Notes: a model not told the origin generated them from the letters alone. Counted from the stretch's first letter, positions 26,384-35,647 are shown. The stretch is 64,000 nt of DNA from Tessaracoccus lapidicaptus (GCF_001693815.1 NZ_MBQD01000026.1:108161-172160); one strand, 5' to 3'. Numbers and translations are program-made.

Positions 26384-27676
26384 TCAGATGTCGGCGCCGG
26401 CGTAGCGGTCCGGGGCGTCGGCCATACCGGCGGCCAGCGTGGCGCCGTCGGCGTCGTCGATCAGGAGGAACGCGCCCGAGCGGCGCAGCTCGTGGTAGTC
26501 GTCGATGGGCAGGTCGTCGGCGAGCCGGACGCGGACGCGGCCGATGTCGTTGAGCCGTAGTTCCTGCGGCGCGCGGCGGTAGTCGACCGTGTCGATGTCG
26601 AGCTGGTCGATGATCTCCTCGACCATCGCCCGGACCGTCCGGGTGCCGGCCCGCAGCAGGACCCGGTCGCGGGGCCGGACGGGGCGCTCGGACAGCACGC
26701 AGACGGTGCCGCCCACCGACCGGGTGACGTGGCCCGGGCGGCCCGGATCGGCGAGGAGGTCGCCGCGGGAGATGTCGATGTCGTCGGCGAGCCGAAGCGT
26801 CACGGACTGCGGCGCGAAGGCTTCGGAGAGTTCCGTGACCGTGCCGTCGCCGCGCCCCAGGTCAATGCCGACCACGCGGGTCGTGCGGCCACCTGGCAGG
26901 ACGGCGACCTCGTCGCCGACGCGGACGACCCCGGCGGTGATGCGGCCGGCGTAGCCGCGGTAGTCGCGGTACTCCCCCGCCTGCGGCCGGACCACGACCT
27001 GCACGGGGAACCGGAACGGCTGCGTCGCGGGGTCGGTACCGACGGGCACGGCCTCGAGGTGCTCGAGCAGCGTCGGGCCGTCGTACCACGGGGTGTGCGC
27101 GGAGCGCTCGACGACGTTGTCGCCCAGCAGCGCCGACAGCGGCACCGCGACGACGTCCTCGATGTCGAAGCGGGCGGCCAGAGCGCGCGCGTCGGCCACG
27201 ATGTCGTCGTAGCGGGACCGGTCCCAGTCCACGAGGTCCATCTTGTTCACGGCCACCGCGACGTGCCGCACGCCCAGCAGTCCGGTGACGGCCAGGTGCC
27301 GGCGGGTCTGCTCGACGACACCGTGCCGGGCGTCGACGAGGATGAGCGCGAGTTCGGCCGTCGACGCCCCGGTGACCATGTTGCGCGTGTACTGCACGTG
27401 GCCGGGGGTGTCGGCCAGCACGTAGGAGCGGGTGGCGGTCGAGAAGTAGCGGTAGGCGACGTCGATGGTGATGCCCTGCTCGCGTTCGGCCCGCAGCCCG
27501 TCGGTCAGCAGGGCGAGGTCGGCGCCGTCGAGGCCGCGTTCCCGCGACACCCGCTCGACGGCGTCGAGCTGGTCCGCGAGCACCGACTTGGTGTCGTAGA
27601 GCAGCCGGCCGACGAGCGTGGACTTTCCGTCGTCGACGGAGCCCGCCGTGGCGAGGCGGAGGAGGTCGTGCGTCAT
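26384..27676 (-). CDS. cysN: Sulfate adenylyltransferase large subunit CysN
   Basis: GTPase subunit of ATP sulfurylase, 430 residues. EF-Tu-like G motifs: GSVDDGKSTLVGRLL (P-loop), DTPGHVQYTRNM (G3), NKMDLVDW (G4), then two beta-barrel domains. No fused APS kinase is present (CysN only, not CysNC). ATG at 27676 shares a base with the cysD stop. With CysD it makes APS from sulfate and ATP. Confidence 0.93.
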   Translation of the reverse strand: MTHDLLRLATAGSVDDGKSTLVGRLLYDTKSVLADQLDAVERVSRERGLDGADLALLTDGLRAEREQGITIDVAYRYFSTATRSYVLADTPGHVQYTRNMVTGASTAELALILVDARHGVVEQTRRHLAVTGLLGVRHVAVAVNKMDLVDWDRSRYDDIVADARALAARFDIEDVVAVPLSALLGDNVVERSAHTPWYDGPTLLEHLEAVPVGTDPATQPFRFPVQVVVRPQAGEYRDYRGYAGRITAGVVRVGDEVAVLPGGRTTRVVGIDLGRGDGTVTELSEAFAPQSVTLRLADDIDISRGDLLADPGRPGHVTRSVGGTVCVLSERPVRPRDRVLLRAGTRTVRAMVEEIIDQLDIDTVDYRRAPQELRLNDIGRVRVRLADDLPIDDYHELRRSGAFLLIDDADGATLAAGMADAPDRYAGADI

Positions 27677-28587
27677 CAGAAATACCCCTGCTTCTTGCGG
27701 TCTTCCATGGCGGCCTCGGAGAGCCGGTCGTCGGCGCGGGTGGCGCCGCGTTCGGTGACGCGCGAGGCCGCGACCTCGAGGATCACGTCGGCGACGTCGG
27801 CCGCCTCGGACTCGACGGCGCCCGTGCAGCTCATGTCGCCGACGGTGCGGTAGCGCACCGTGCGCTCCTCCACCGTCTCGCCCTGCCGGGGGCCGCCCCA
27901 GTCGCCCGCCGTCAGCCACATGCCGTCGCGGAGGAAGACCTCGCGGCGGTGCGCGTAGTAGATGGCCGGCAGCTCGATCCGCTCGCGCTCGATGTAGCGC
28001 CAGACGTCGAGCTCGGTCCAGTTCGACAGCGGGAAGACCCGGACGTGCTCGCCGGGCGCGTGCCGGCCGTTGTACAGGTCCCACAGCTCGGGGCGCTGGC
28101 GGCGCGGGTCCCAGGCACCGAACGCGTCGCGCAGCGAGAACACCCGCTCCTTCGCGCGGGCCTTCTCCTCGTCGCGGCGCCCCCCGCCGAACACGGCGTC
28201 GAACCGGCCGGACTCGATGGCGTCGAGCAGCGGGACGGTCTGCAGCGGGTTGCGGGTGCCGTCGGGGCGTTCCCGCAGGCGGCCGTCGTCGATGTAGTCC
28301 TGCACCTTGGCCACGTACAGCCGGGCGCCGGTGCGCGCCACCGTGTCGTCGCGGTAGGTGAGGACCTCCGGGAAGTTGTGGCCGGTGTCGACATGCAGCA
28401 GCGCGAACGGGAGCGGTGCGGGCGCGAACGCCTTGAGCGCCAGGTGCAGCATGACGACGGAGTCCTTGCCTCCGCTGAACAGGATGACGGGACGCTCGAA
28501 TTCGCCCTCCACCTCGCGGAAGATGTGGATCGCCTCGGACTCGAGGTGGTCGAGGTGGTCGAGGGTGTAGTCGGTGGCACGTGTCAT
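27676..28587 (-). CDS. cysD: Sulfate adenylyltransferase small subunit CysD
   Basis: 303 residues of the PP-loop ATP pyrophosphatase family: FSGGKDSVVMLHLA near residue 42, and the CysD-type AVFGGGRRDEEKARAKERVFS. ATG at 28587 overlaps the cysH stop (ATGA). Makes APS together with CysN. Confidence 0.94.
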   Translation of the reverse strand: MTRATDYTLDHLDHLESEAIHIFREVEGEFERPVILFSGGKDSVVMLHLALKAFAPAPLPFALLHVDTGHNFPEVLTYRDDTVARTGARLYVAKVQDYIDDGRLRERPDGTRNPLQTVPLLDAIESGRFDAVFGGGRRDEEKARAKERVFSLRDAFGAWDPRRQRPELWDLYNGRHAPGEHVRVFPLSNWTELDVWRYIERERIELPAIYYAHRREVFLRDGMWLTAGDWGGPRQGETVEERTVRYRTVGDMSCTGAVESEAADVADVILEVAASRVTERGATRADDRLSEAAMEDRKKQGYF

Positions 28588-29315
28588 GTGTGGAGCCCGC
28601 ATTCGGTCTTGTTCTTCCCGGCCCAGCGGCCGGCTCGGGGGTCGTCGCCCGGGGCGACCGGACGGGTGCAGGGCGCGCAGCCGATCGACGGATAGCCCTG
28701 CTCGCGCAGCGGATTGAGGTGGACGTCCTCCTCGAAGGCGAACCGGTCCACGTCCTCGTCGTCCCACGCGGCGATCGGGTTGATCTTGACCATCGACCGC
28801 TTCTCGTCCCAGCCGACCAGCGTGATGTCGGTCCGGGTCGGCGCGTCGACGCGACGCATGCCCGTGACCCAGGCCCGGCGGCCCTGGACGGCGAAATTGA
28901 GCGGGTCCACCTTGCGCATGGCGCAGCAGCGGTCGGGGTCGCGGTCGTGCAGCCGGGGGCCGAACTCGGCGTCCTGCTCCGCGACCGTCAACAGCGGCAG
29001 GACCGTGCGCAGGTGGAGGCGTTCGGCGTAGTGGTCGCGCGTGGCGAGTGTTTCGGGGAAGTGGTAGCCGGTGTCGAGGAAGAACACATCGAGCGACGGC
29101 GCCGACTGGGCGATGAGCTCAAGCAGGACCTCGTCGCCCATCGACGATGCCACGGTGAGCTCCTGCCCGAACGTCTCCTCGGCCCAGCGGAGGACCTCGC
29201 GGCTGAGCTCGACGCGGCCCAGGTGGCCGGCGTGTGCGGGGTCGGCCTCGAGCGCGGCGAACCGGGCCGCGGCCTCGTCCGCGAGCACGCGCAGCTGCGG
29301 CTGCGGCTCAGTCAT
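28584..29315 (-). CDS. cysH: Adenylyl-sulfate (APS) reductase CysH
   Basis: 243-residue assimilatory APS/PAPS reductase. The iron-sulfur ligands Cys130-Cys131 (DRCCAMRK) and Cys213/Cys216 (SIGCAPC) are present, which marks the APS-reducing, 4Fe-4S type; the catalytic Cys239 is in TECGLHT at the C-terminus. Absence of cysC nearby agrees with direct APS use. RBS GAGGAG before ATG at 29315, inside the end of the preceding small gene. Confidence 0.93.
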   Translation of the reverse strand: MTEPQPQLRVLADEAAARFAALEADPAHAGHLGRVELSREVLRWAEETFGQELTVASSMGDEVLLELIAQSAPSLDVFFLDTGYHFPETLATRDHYAERLHLRTVLPLLTVAEQDAEFGPRLHDRDPDRCCAMRKVDPLNFAVQGRRAWVTGMRRVDAPTRTDITLVGWDEKRSMVKINPIAAWDDEDVDRFAFEEDVHLNPLREQGYPSIGCAPCTRPVAPGDDPRAGRWAGKNKTECGLHT

Positions 29316-29481
29316 GTCGCTCCTCCTCGATGCGCGCCGGGATGTACTCCGCGGCGACCCGATGCTGCGTGACGGAGAACACCCGGGCACAGGCCAGGCA
29401 GTGCCAGGCGCCGCGGGGCTCCTCGACCGGACGCAGGTCCTCCTCCGCGCAGAACGGGCAGTGGAAGATGACCGCGCTCAT
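29308..29481 (-). CDS. 57-residue zinc-ribbon protein of the sulfate-reduction operon
   Basis: Small protein with two CxxC pairs (Cys8/Cys11 in CPFC and Cys28/Cys31 in CLAC), a probable zinc or iron ribbon, then a charged tail ending EEERHD. ATG at 29481 overlaps the sulfite reductase stop (ATGA) and its end overlaps the cysH start by 8 bases, so it is tightly built into the operon. Similar small proteins sit between sir and cysH in other actinomycetes. Possibly an electron-transfer or assembly factor; the function is not known. Confidence 0.8.
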   Translation of the reverse strand: MSAVIFHCPFCAEEDLRPVEEPRGAWHCLACARVFSVTQHRVAAEYIPARIEEERHD

Positions 29482-31145
29482 CGGAGGTCGTCCTCGTCGG
29501 CGCGGTGGGCCCACTGCGCGAAGGACTCGTCGCCGTCGCGCTGCGCGAGGAACGTGCGGGCGAGCCGCTCGATGTAGTCGGGCAGGTCGGGGGCGGCGAC
29601 CTTGAGGGCGCGGGTCTTGCGGGCGAGCTGGCTGGTGGCACCGAGGCTGCCGCCGAGGTGGACCTGGAACAGCTCGACGAGGTTGCCGTCGGCGTCGGTC
29701 TGGACCATGCCCTTGAGGCCCACGTCGGCGACCTGCGTGCGGGCGCACGCGTTCGGGCAGCCGTTGACGTGGATGGTGAACGGGACGTCGAAGTCCGGCA
29801 GGCGGGCCTCGAGTTCGGTGACGATCGTGCGGGCGCGGGCCTTGGTCTCGACGAGCGCCAGCTTGCAGTACTCGATGCCGGTGCAGGCCAGCACGCCGCG
29901 TCGGAACTCCGACGGCCGGGCCTGGAGGCCCAGGGCGTCGGGTTCACCGACGAGGGCCTCGACGGCGCCCTCAGGCACATCGAGGACGAGCAGCTTCTGG
30001 TGCGGCGTGAGGCGGACGCGCCCGGACCCGTGCGTCGCCGCGAGGTCGGCGACCCGGGCGAGGATCGTGCCCGAGACGCGGCCGGCGATGGGCGCGACGC
30101 CCACCCAGAAGAGGCCGTCGCGCTGCGGGTGGATGCCGACGTGGTCGCGGCGGACGTTCGTCGCGTCGGGCGCCGGGCCGTCGAGCAGGCGGCGCTTCAG
30201 GTAGCGCGTCTCGAGGACTTCGCGGAACTTCTCCGGCCCCCAGTCCGCCATGAGGAACTTCAGGCGGGCGCGGTTGCGCAACCGGCGATAGCCGTAGTCG
30301 CGGAAGATCGACACGACGCCCTTCCACACCTCCGGGACCTCGGCCAGCGGCACCCAGGCGCCCAGGCGCTGGGCGAACATCGGGTTGGTGGAGAGGCCGC
30401 CGGCCACCCACAGGTCGAAGCCCGGCCCGTGCTCCGGGTGGACGACGCCGACGAAGGAGATGTCGTTGGCCTCGTGCGCGACGTCGAGGTTCGGGCTGCC
30501 GGAGATGGCGGTCTTGAACTTGCGCGGCAGGTTGGAGAACTCGGGGCTGCCGATGTAGGTGTCGCGGATGTGCTCCAGGGCGGGGGTGCCGTCGATGAGC
30601 TCCGACTCGGCGATCCCCGCGACGGGCGAGCCGAGGATGACGCGCGGGGTGTCGCCGCACGCCTGCGTCGTCATGAGACCCACGGCCTCCAGCCGACGCC
30701 AGATCTCCGGGACGTCCTCGACGCGGATCCAGTGGAGCTGGATGTTCTGCCGATCCGAGATGTCGGCGGTGTCGCGGGCGAACTCGGTGGAGATGCCGGC
30801 GATGGTGCGCAGCTGCTCGTTGCTGAGGGCGCCGCCGTCGGAGCGGACGCGGAGCATGAAGAACTCATCGTCGAGGGCCTCGGGGGGCAGGGAGGCGGTC
30901 TTGCCGCCGTCGATCCCCGGCTTGCGCTGGGTGTAGAGGCCCCACCAGCGCATCCGGCCCCGGAGGTCGTCGCCCGGGATGCTCGCGAAGCCCTCCTTGG
31001 AGTAGATCTCCTCGATGCGGGTGCGGACGTTCAGCCCGTCGTCGGCCTGCTTGAACACTTCGTTGGGGTTCAGCGGCGTGGTGTCGCCGTCGGCCCACGC
31101 GCCGGTGGCCTGGTTGCGCTTGGGGCGGGCTGCGGCTTCGGTCAT
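29478..31145 (-). CDS. sir: Ferredoxin-dependent assimilatory sulfite reductase
   Basis: 555 residues, siroheme/4Fe-4S nitrite/sulfite reductase family; sulfite is the likely substrate given the neighbours. Cluster ligands are in LACTGIEYCKLA and NGCPNACAR (C-x5-C and C-x3-C). N-terminal RPKRNQATGAWADG resembles mycobacterial NirA/Sir. ATG at 31145 follows GAAGGA at 7 bases; the longer frame to 31205 has no such signal. First gene of sir-(57 aa)-cysH-cysD-cysN. Confidence 0.9.
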   Translation of the reverse strand: MTEAAARPKRNQATGAWADGDTTPLNPNEVFKQADDGLNVRTRIEEIYSKEGFASIPGDDLRGRMRWWGLYTQRKPGIDGGKTASLPPEALDDEFFMLRVRSDGGALSNEQLRTIAGISTEFARDTADISDRQNIQLHWIRVEDVPEIWRRLEAVGLMTTQACGDTPRVILGSPVAGIAESELIDGTPALEHIRDTYIGSPEFSNLPRKFKTAISGSPNLDVAHEANDISFVGVVHPEHGPGFDLWVAGGLSTNPMFAQRLGAWVPLAEVPEVWKGVVSIFRDYGYRRLRNRARLKFLMADWGPEKFREVLETRYLKRRLLDGPAPDATNVRRDHVGIHPQRDGLFWVGVAPIAGRVSGTILARVADLAATHGSGRVRLTPHQKLLVLDVPEGAVEALVGEPDALGLQARPSEFRRGVLACTGIEYCKLALVETKARARTIVTELEARLPDFDVPFTIHVNGCPNACARTQVADVGLKGMVQTDADGNLVELFQVHLGGSLGATSQLARKTRALKVAAPDLPDYIERLARTFLAQRDGDESFAQWAHRADEDDLR

Positions 31146-31241
31146 CGGTGGTCCTTCGTCGGGGGCCTTACTGACCGCGTGCAACCGGGCGGCGTGGCTC
31201 GTCATTCCCCAATCGGCACCTTGATCGCCAGGGGCGAACAG

Positions 31242-31652
31242 TCAGGCCTCGGATCCGTCGACAGTCGCGACCGCCCGCGCCGACCCCGTGACCTCGACGG
31301 GGATCGCCGCGATGCCGATGAGCCCCAGGAACAGCGTGCGGTAGGAGCCGTGGGCGGAGACGACGGCGCTGTCGGCCGTGACGGTCGCGGAGCCGTCGTA
31401 GCCGGCGTCGCGGAGGAAGGCGACGGCGGCGCGCCGGGCGGCGGGCACGTCGAGAGCGGCTCCGGCTGCGGTGACGCGGACTTCATGGGTCGCGGCGCGG
31501 GCGGCCTGGGCGGCGACGGCGCGGGCCTCCTGCTCCGCCGCCGCGTGGCCCGAGAAGTCGACGCCGAGCCCGACGGTGATGATCAGCCCCGGCATGGCGG
31601 CGGCCGTCCACACCGAGAGCGCGAGCCCGCGCTGATCACGGCGCCGGGTCAT
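31242..31652 (-). CDS. TadE/TadG-like single-pass exported protein
   Basis: 136 residues: short basic start (MTRRRDQRG), one hydrophobic segment (ALSVWTAAAMPGLIITVGLGV) and a helical region rich in Ala (AEQEARAVAAQAARAA), the layout of TadE/TadG pilus-assembly minor subunits. Overlaps the preceding exported-protein gene by 4 bases. No other tad genes are in view, so it may be an orphan or part of a cluster of other origin. Confidence 0.65.
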   Translation of the reverse strand: MTRRRDQRGLALSVWTAAAMPGLIITVGLGVDFSGHAAAEQEARAVAAQAARAATHEVRVTAAGAALDVPAARRAAVAFLRDAGYDGSATVTADSAVVSAHGSYRTLFLGLIGIAAIPVEVTGSARAVATVDGSEA

Positions 31653-32569
31653 CCGCCGACCGCCACCGACTGCAACTCGCCGACCATCACGTCCGCAGAC
31701 CGGCTGAGCGTCAACGGCAACGTGCCCGTGTACCCGGCCGCCGTCCAGTCGACGGCCCACTCAGATGTCGCGGTCACCGTGTAACGCCCATCCTCCGCAT
31801 ACACGTAGCCACAATCCGGCGACGCCACATTGCGCCCACCCTGCGTCCGCGACTCAGACCACGCCGTCCCCCGCTGACAGGCCAGACTGTCGCCGTTACC
31901 CATCTCCCACGTGACCTCAGCAACGCGGGCGCTCAGCGACACCGAGATACCAGAATCCGTCGCCCGCGCCTCCACCGGTCCCCACTGCCGATCCGACGGC
32001 GACTCCGCCCACAACCATGTATGCCAGCCGACGTAGCCCATCCGATCGACGGTGTCGCCACGCGGATGAATGCCCAGGTCAATGGCAGTCAGTCCCAACG
32101 ACGCCAACACCCGCCGCGCCGCAGCCTCCGCATCCGCCCGCGTCACCGCATCCGGCGCCGCCGGCAACCACCACAGGAAAGTCATTCCCGGGTCCGGAAC
32201 GGCACCGCTCGGTCCTGTGCACAGATAGATGGCACCTTCACCGTTGCTTCGCCAAACAGGGTCTGCGAGCGGAGGCTGAGGTTCTGCAAGCCTGCACCAC
32301 GCATCGACTACTTCGCTCCATGAGCCGGCGTATGTCCGACATGGCACAGCACGGTCACCGACGAAGCACTCGCGTTCGGATTCAGGGCTGGGCGCTTCCC
32401 CACCGTGGCCCCCTGTCGCCGGGGAGCCCTCAGGCTCTTCGGCCACGATGCTGCAAGTGGTGCCCCAAGCATCCGACCGCTCACATTGCGGGTCTGCAGC
32501 GGCTACGAGAGTGTGGGACATGAGCATGAGGCTGGCTAAGCCCAGCGCCGCTGACAGCCTCCTCAGCAC
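31649..32569 (-). CDS. Secreted protein of unknown function
   Basis: 306 residues from GTG at 32569, which has GGAGG 4 bases upstream and gives a clean signal peptide (LRRLSAALGLASLMLMSHTLVAAA). The mature part has several Cys and Trp and a C-terminal beta-rich section (VTWEMGNGDSLACQRG, then YVYAEDGRYTVTATSEW) that recalls PKD-type beta-sandwich domains. Overlaps both neighbours by 4-7 bases. The function is not recognised. Confidence 0.7.
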   Translation of the reverse strand: MLRRLSAALGLASLMLMSHTLVAAADPQCERSDAWGTTCSIVAEEPEGSPATGGHGGEAPSPESERECFVGDRAVPCRTYAGSWSEVVDAWCRLAEPQPPLADPVWRSNGEGAIYLCTGPSGAVPDPGMTFLWWLPAAPDAVTRADAEAAARRVLASLGLTAIDLGIHPRGDTVDRMGYVGWHTWLWAESPSDRQWGPVEARATDSGISVSLSARVAEVTWEMGNGDSLACQRGTAWSESRTQGGRNVASPDCGYVYAEDGRYTVTATSEWAVDWTAAGYTGTLPLTLSRSADVMVGELQSVAVGG

Positions 32570-33153
32570 TCGGCCTCCACATTCCGGATCTGTGAGACTC
32601 GCCATTTGCCGTCATCGCCCTTGGACAGGGTTGCCGTCTCAGACAGATTGGGGAGGCTGCCTAGCTCAACTTCACCAGTACTGAGATCCTCAAGCGCGAG
32701 ATTTGACCGGTCCAAGCAGTACGCCACCGAAGCGGAACTCTGTTGGACCTCAAGTTCGACGGATCGGAATGCCAGACCCCCTGCAGCCTTCTTTCCGCTC
32801 TCCCGCAGATTGCGGATGGACTCCAGACTCAGGCGTGCCTCCTCGCCCTCAAGGAGATTCTGAAGCCGCGTGAAGTCAGTCAGCTCGGGGCGTTGGGCGT
32901 ACGTCTCAAACGTCTCCCAGTACTCCATCCAGGCCGCTCTCACCGCCGCCTGGTCCGCCGACTCCGACGCGGGCGCCGGGGGAAACGACTCCGCGACCGT
33001 CGGACTCGGCGACGGCTCGGGCGTCGGGCTCGGCGACGCCGACACCGCCACAGTCGGGCTGGGCGGAGGCGCCGTCGTCGGCTCCTCCACAGCAGGCGTG
33101 CACGCACCAACAACGCACGCAGCAAGGACAACAGGGACGAGCAGGTGGCGCAT
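32563..33153 (-). CDS. Lipoprotein of unknown function
   Basis: 196 residues. ATG at 33153 gives a signal peptide with lipobox VGAC, then a Pro/Ser/Thr-rich linker (about residues 25-60), then a globular domain with a probable NTF2/SnoaL-like helical start (AVRAAWMEYWETFETYA). First of three genes whose products would all sit at or outside the membrane. The function is unknown. Confidence 0.7.
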   Translation of the reverse strand: MRHLLVPVVLAACVVGACTPAVEEPTTAPPPSPTVAVSASPSPTPEPSPSPTVAESFPPAPASESADQAAVRAAWMEYWETFETYAQRPELTDFTRLQNLLEGEEARLSLESIRNLRESGKKAAGGLAFRSVELEVQQSSASVAYCLDRSNLALEDLSTGEVELGSLPNLSETATLSKGDDGKWRVSQIRNVEAEC

Positions 33154-33253
33154 CGGCACTCCGATCGGTCGACTCGCCCGCCATTCAACCAACCCGAGGG
33201 GTCACAATCACCCCCCAATCAGCCATCTGTGGACAACTACCTCCGGAAGGCGA

Positions 33254-34684
33254 TCAGAGCACGGCGCCGGGGCGGTATGCCGCAGCCTCCGGGTCGGCGG
33301 CGACCACCTCAGCCACTCGGCCCGCCACGCGAGCCACTTGGGCCTGCGCGGTTCCGGCGAGGTCGAGCGGGCTGCCGACGAGCGCGTCGAGCTCGTCGCG
33401 CGAGAGGTGGAGTCGCGCGTCCGCGGCCAGCCGGTCGAGCAGGTCGTTGGCCCGCGCCCCGCGGCGCAGGTCGAGCGCGACGGCCACCGCATGCTCCTTG
33501 ATCGCCTCGTGCGCGACCTCGCGACCGACGCCCTTGCGCACCGCGGCCATCAGCACCTTCGTGGTGGTGAGGAACGGGAAGTACCGCTCCAGTTCGGCCG
33601 CGATGACGGCTGGGAACGCGCCGAAGTCCGCGAGTACGGTCAGGAACGTCTCGAACAGCCCGTCGAGGGCGAAGAACGCGTCCGGCAACGCCACGCGGCG
33701 GACCACGGAGCAGGACACGTCGCCCTCGTTCCACTGGTCGCCCGCCAGCTCCCCCACCATGGAGACGTAGCCGCGCAGCACGACGGCCAGGCCGTTGACC
33801 CGCTCACACGAGCGTGTGTTCATCTTGTGCGGCATCGCGGACGAGCCGACCTGCCCCTCCTTGAACCCCTCCGTGACCAGCTCGAGGCCGGCCATGAGCC
33901 GGATGGTGGTGGCCACGTTGGACGGCGCCGCCGAGATCTGGGCCAGGGCGGTGACGACGTCGTAGTCGAGGGAGCGCGGGTAGACCTGGCCGGTGGACGT
34001 CAGGACAGCGGCGAAGCCGAGCTCGTCGGCGATGCGACGTTCGAGTTCGGCGAGCTTGTCGGCGTCCCCACCGAGGAGGTCGAGCATGTCCTGCGCGGTG
34101 CCGACCGGTCCCTTGATGCCCCGAGCCGGGTAGCGGGCGATGAGGTCGTCGAGCCGGCCGAGGCCCACGAGCAGTTCGTCGGCCGCCGTCGCGAACCGCT
34201 TGCCGAGCGTGGTCAGCTGCGCCGCGACATTGTGCGAGCGTCCCGTCAGCGGCTGATCGGCGTATTCAGTGGCGAGCCGAGCGAGCTGCGCCAGGGTCGC
34301 GACCAGGCGGGCCCGGACCACTCGCAGCGACTCCAGCACCTGCAACTGCTCGATGTTCTCGGTCAGATCCCGCGACGTCATGCCCTTGTGGATGTGTTCG
34401 TGACCGGCCAGAGCGTTGAACTCCTCGATGCGGGCCTTCACGTCGTGGCGGGTGACCCGCTCCCGGGCGTTGATCGAATCGAGGTCCACCTGATCGATGA
34501 CGTCCTCGTAGGCGCTGATCACCGCATCGGGGTCCGCTCCGCCGAAGTCCACGCCCAGGTCGCGCTGGGCCCGCAGCACGGCCAGCCAGAGGCGGCGCTC
34601 GGACACGATCTTGGCCTCCGGGGCCCAGATGTCGCGGAGCTGCTGCGATGCGTAACGGTTGGCCAGCACGTTGGGGACGCTCAT
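33254..34684 (-). CDS. purB: Adenylosuccinate lyase
   Basis: 476 residues, fumarase superfamily. Signature loop GSSAMPHKMNTRSCE with the catalytic Ser; His in TGRSHNVAAQL and MTSRDLTEN. Acts twice in purine synthesis (SAICAR and adenylosuccinate cleavage). TAGGCT is 8 bases upstream of ATG at 34684. Confidence 0.95.
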   Translation of the reverse strand: MSVPNVLANRYASQQLRDIWAPEAKIVSERRLWLAVLRAQRDLGVDFGGADPDAVISAYEDVIDQVDLDSINARERVTRHDVKARIEEFNALAGHEHIHKGMTSRDLTENIEQLQVLESLRVVRARLVATLAQLARLATEYADQPLTGRSHNVAAQLTTLGKRFATAADELLVGLGRLDDLIARYPARGIKGPVGTAQDMLDLLGGDADKLAELERRIADELGFAAVLTSTGQVYPRSLDYDVVTALAQISAAPSNVATTIRLMAGLELVTEGFKEGQVGSSAMPHKMNTRSCERVNGLAVVLRGYVSMVGELAGDQWNEGDVSCSVVRRVALPDAFFALDGLFETFLTVLADFGAFPAVIAAELERYFPFLTTTKVLMAAVRKGVGREVAHEAIKEHAVAVALDLRRGARANDLLDRLAADARLHLSRDELDALVGSPLDLAGTAQAQVARVAGRVAEVVAADPEAAAYRPGAVL

Positions 34685-34777
34685 GGCACCACAGCCTAGG
34701 ACTCAGCCTGTGGATACCGGAAAATCCACCTGCCCTTGCCCAACCATGCCGAGGTGACGCGAGATCCATCATCGAAC

Positions 34778-34833
34778 CAGTTGGAATCCGGGGAGATAGC
34801 CCACATAGAGGGCCAACTCCCCGGATCCTCACT
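34778..34833. repeat. 56-bp palindromic element A, upstream of the DUF559 gene
   Basis: Hairpin-forming: ATCCGGGGAG (34786-34795) pairs with CTCCCCGGAT (34817-34826), then GCCC/GGGC further in, with loop ACATAGA. 49 of 56 bases equal element B at 35642 in the same orientation. It lies between purB and the most likely DUF559 start. Confidence 0.9.
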
Positions 34834-34852
34834 CTCACCGCGCCTGGGGGCA

Positions 34853-35647
34853 GTGTCCACGAGCCATCTCAGCTCGCTCGGCTTCACCCCGGACAGAATC
34901 AGGGCCGCCTTGGCTGACGGAAGACTGCGGAAGGTCTCGCGAGGCTGGTACGCGGGCCCGGAGACACACGCGTGGGAGTTGGAGGCGCTCGCAGGCGGCG
35001 GGCGAGTCGGCTGCCTGAGCGGGTGCCAACTGCACGGCCTCTGGACGCCCCAGCATGCAGAACCGCACGTCATCATCGGCAGGGGATCCGCCTGCCTGAG
35101 GACGAGCTGGCATCGGTCGCCTCTGGGCCTACCGAGGACGGCACTCTTTCCGCTGACGGAGTGCCTCACCCAGGTCATCCGGCATCACACTCCCGAGGAG
35201 GCGCTGATGGTTCTGGAGTCGGCGGTCCAGAAGGCTCTACTGAGCGACGACGACGCGCACGCCCTGATCCGCGAAGCCTCGGTCCACAAACGGCGCACCT
35301 TGCAGTTCTTCGACGGGAGGGCCGGGTCCGGCTCGGAGACACGGGTGAGGCTGTTCCTGCAGCAGCATCGCTTCAACGTCCGCCCCCAGCAGAAGATCGC
35401 AGGAGTTGGAGCGGTGGATCTGCTCGTGGGGAAATCGCTGATCATCGAATGCGACAGCGCCGCCCACCATACGGACCATCGGGAGGACCGACGCCGCGAC
35501 CTTGCTGCGCGCGAACTCGGCTACTCGACGGTGCGGCTGAGCTACAGCCAGATCCACAGAACATGGAGCAAGACACAGGCCAAGGTGCTGCGCATCCTGC
35601 GGACGGGCAAGCACCTCGCCCCGCCGTCGCCTCTACCGGAACAGTGA
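34853..35647 (+). CDS. DUF559/Vsr-like endonuclease-domain protein with AbiEi-type N-terminus
   Basis: 264 residues from GTG at 34853. N-terminal winged-helix region like AbiEi antitoxins (TSHLSSLGFTPDRIRAAL, then GRLRKVSRGWYAG). C-terminal DUF559 domain of the restriction-endonuclease-like fold: conserved Asp in GAVDLLVG, Glu-x-Asp in IIECDSAAHH, then REDRRRDLAARELGYSTVRL. A TTG start at 34736 would read through palindrome A and is less likely, though homologues often have a few more N-terminal residues than given here. The stop codon is inside palindrome B. Bracketed by the two 56-bp elements, so possibly one mobile or repeat-maintaining unit; its activity has to be inferred. Confidence 0.8.
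   Translation: MSTSHLSSLGFTPDRIRAALADGRLRKVSRGWYAGPETHAWELEALAGGGRVGCLSGCQLHGLWTPQHAEPHVIIGRGSACLRTSWHRSPLGLPRTALFPLTECLTQVIRHHTPEEALMVLESAVQKALLSDDDAHALIREASVHKRRTLQFFDGRAGSGSETRVRLFLQQHRFNVRPQQKIAGVGAVDLLVGKSLIIECDSAAHHTDHREDRRRDLAARELGYSTVRLSYSQIHRTWSKTQAKVLRILRTGKHLAPPSPLPEQ

Noticed and set aside
34736..34852. TTG start for the DUF559 gene at 34736
   Set aside because: It would make palindrome A coding and has no ribosome-binding site. GTG at 34853 has a G-rich site upstream. Not fully excluded because homologues may be slightly longer.
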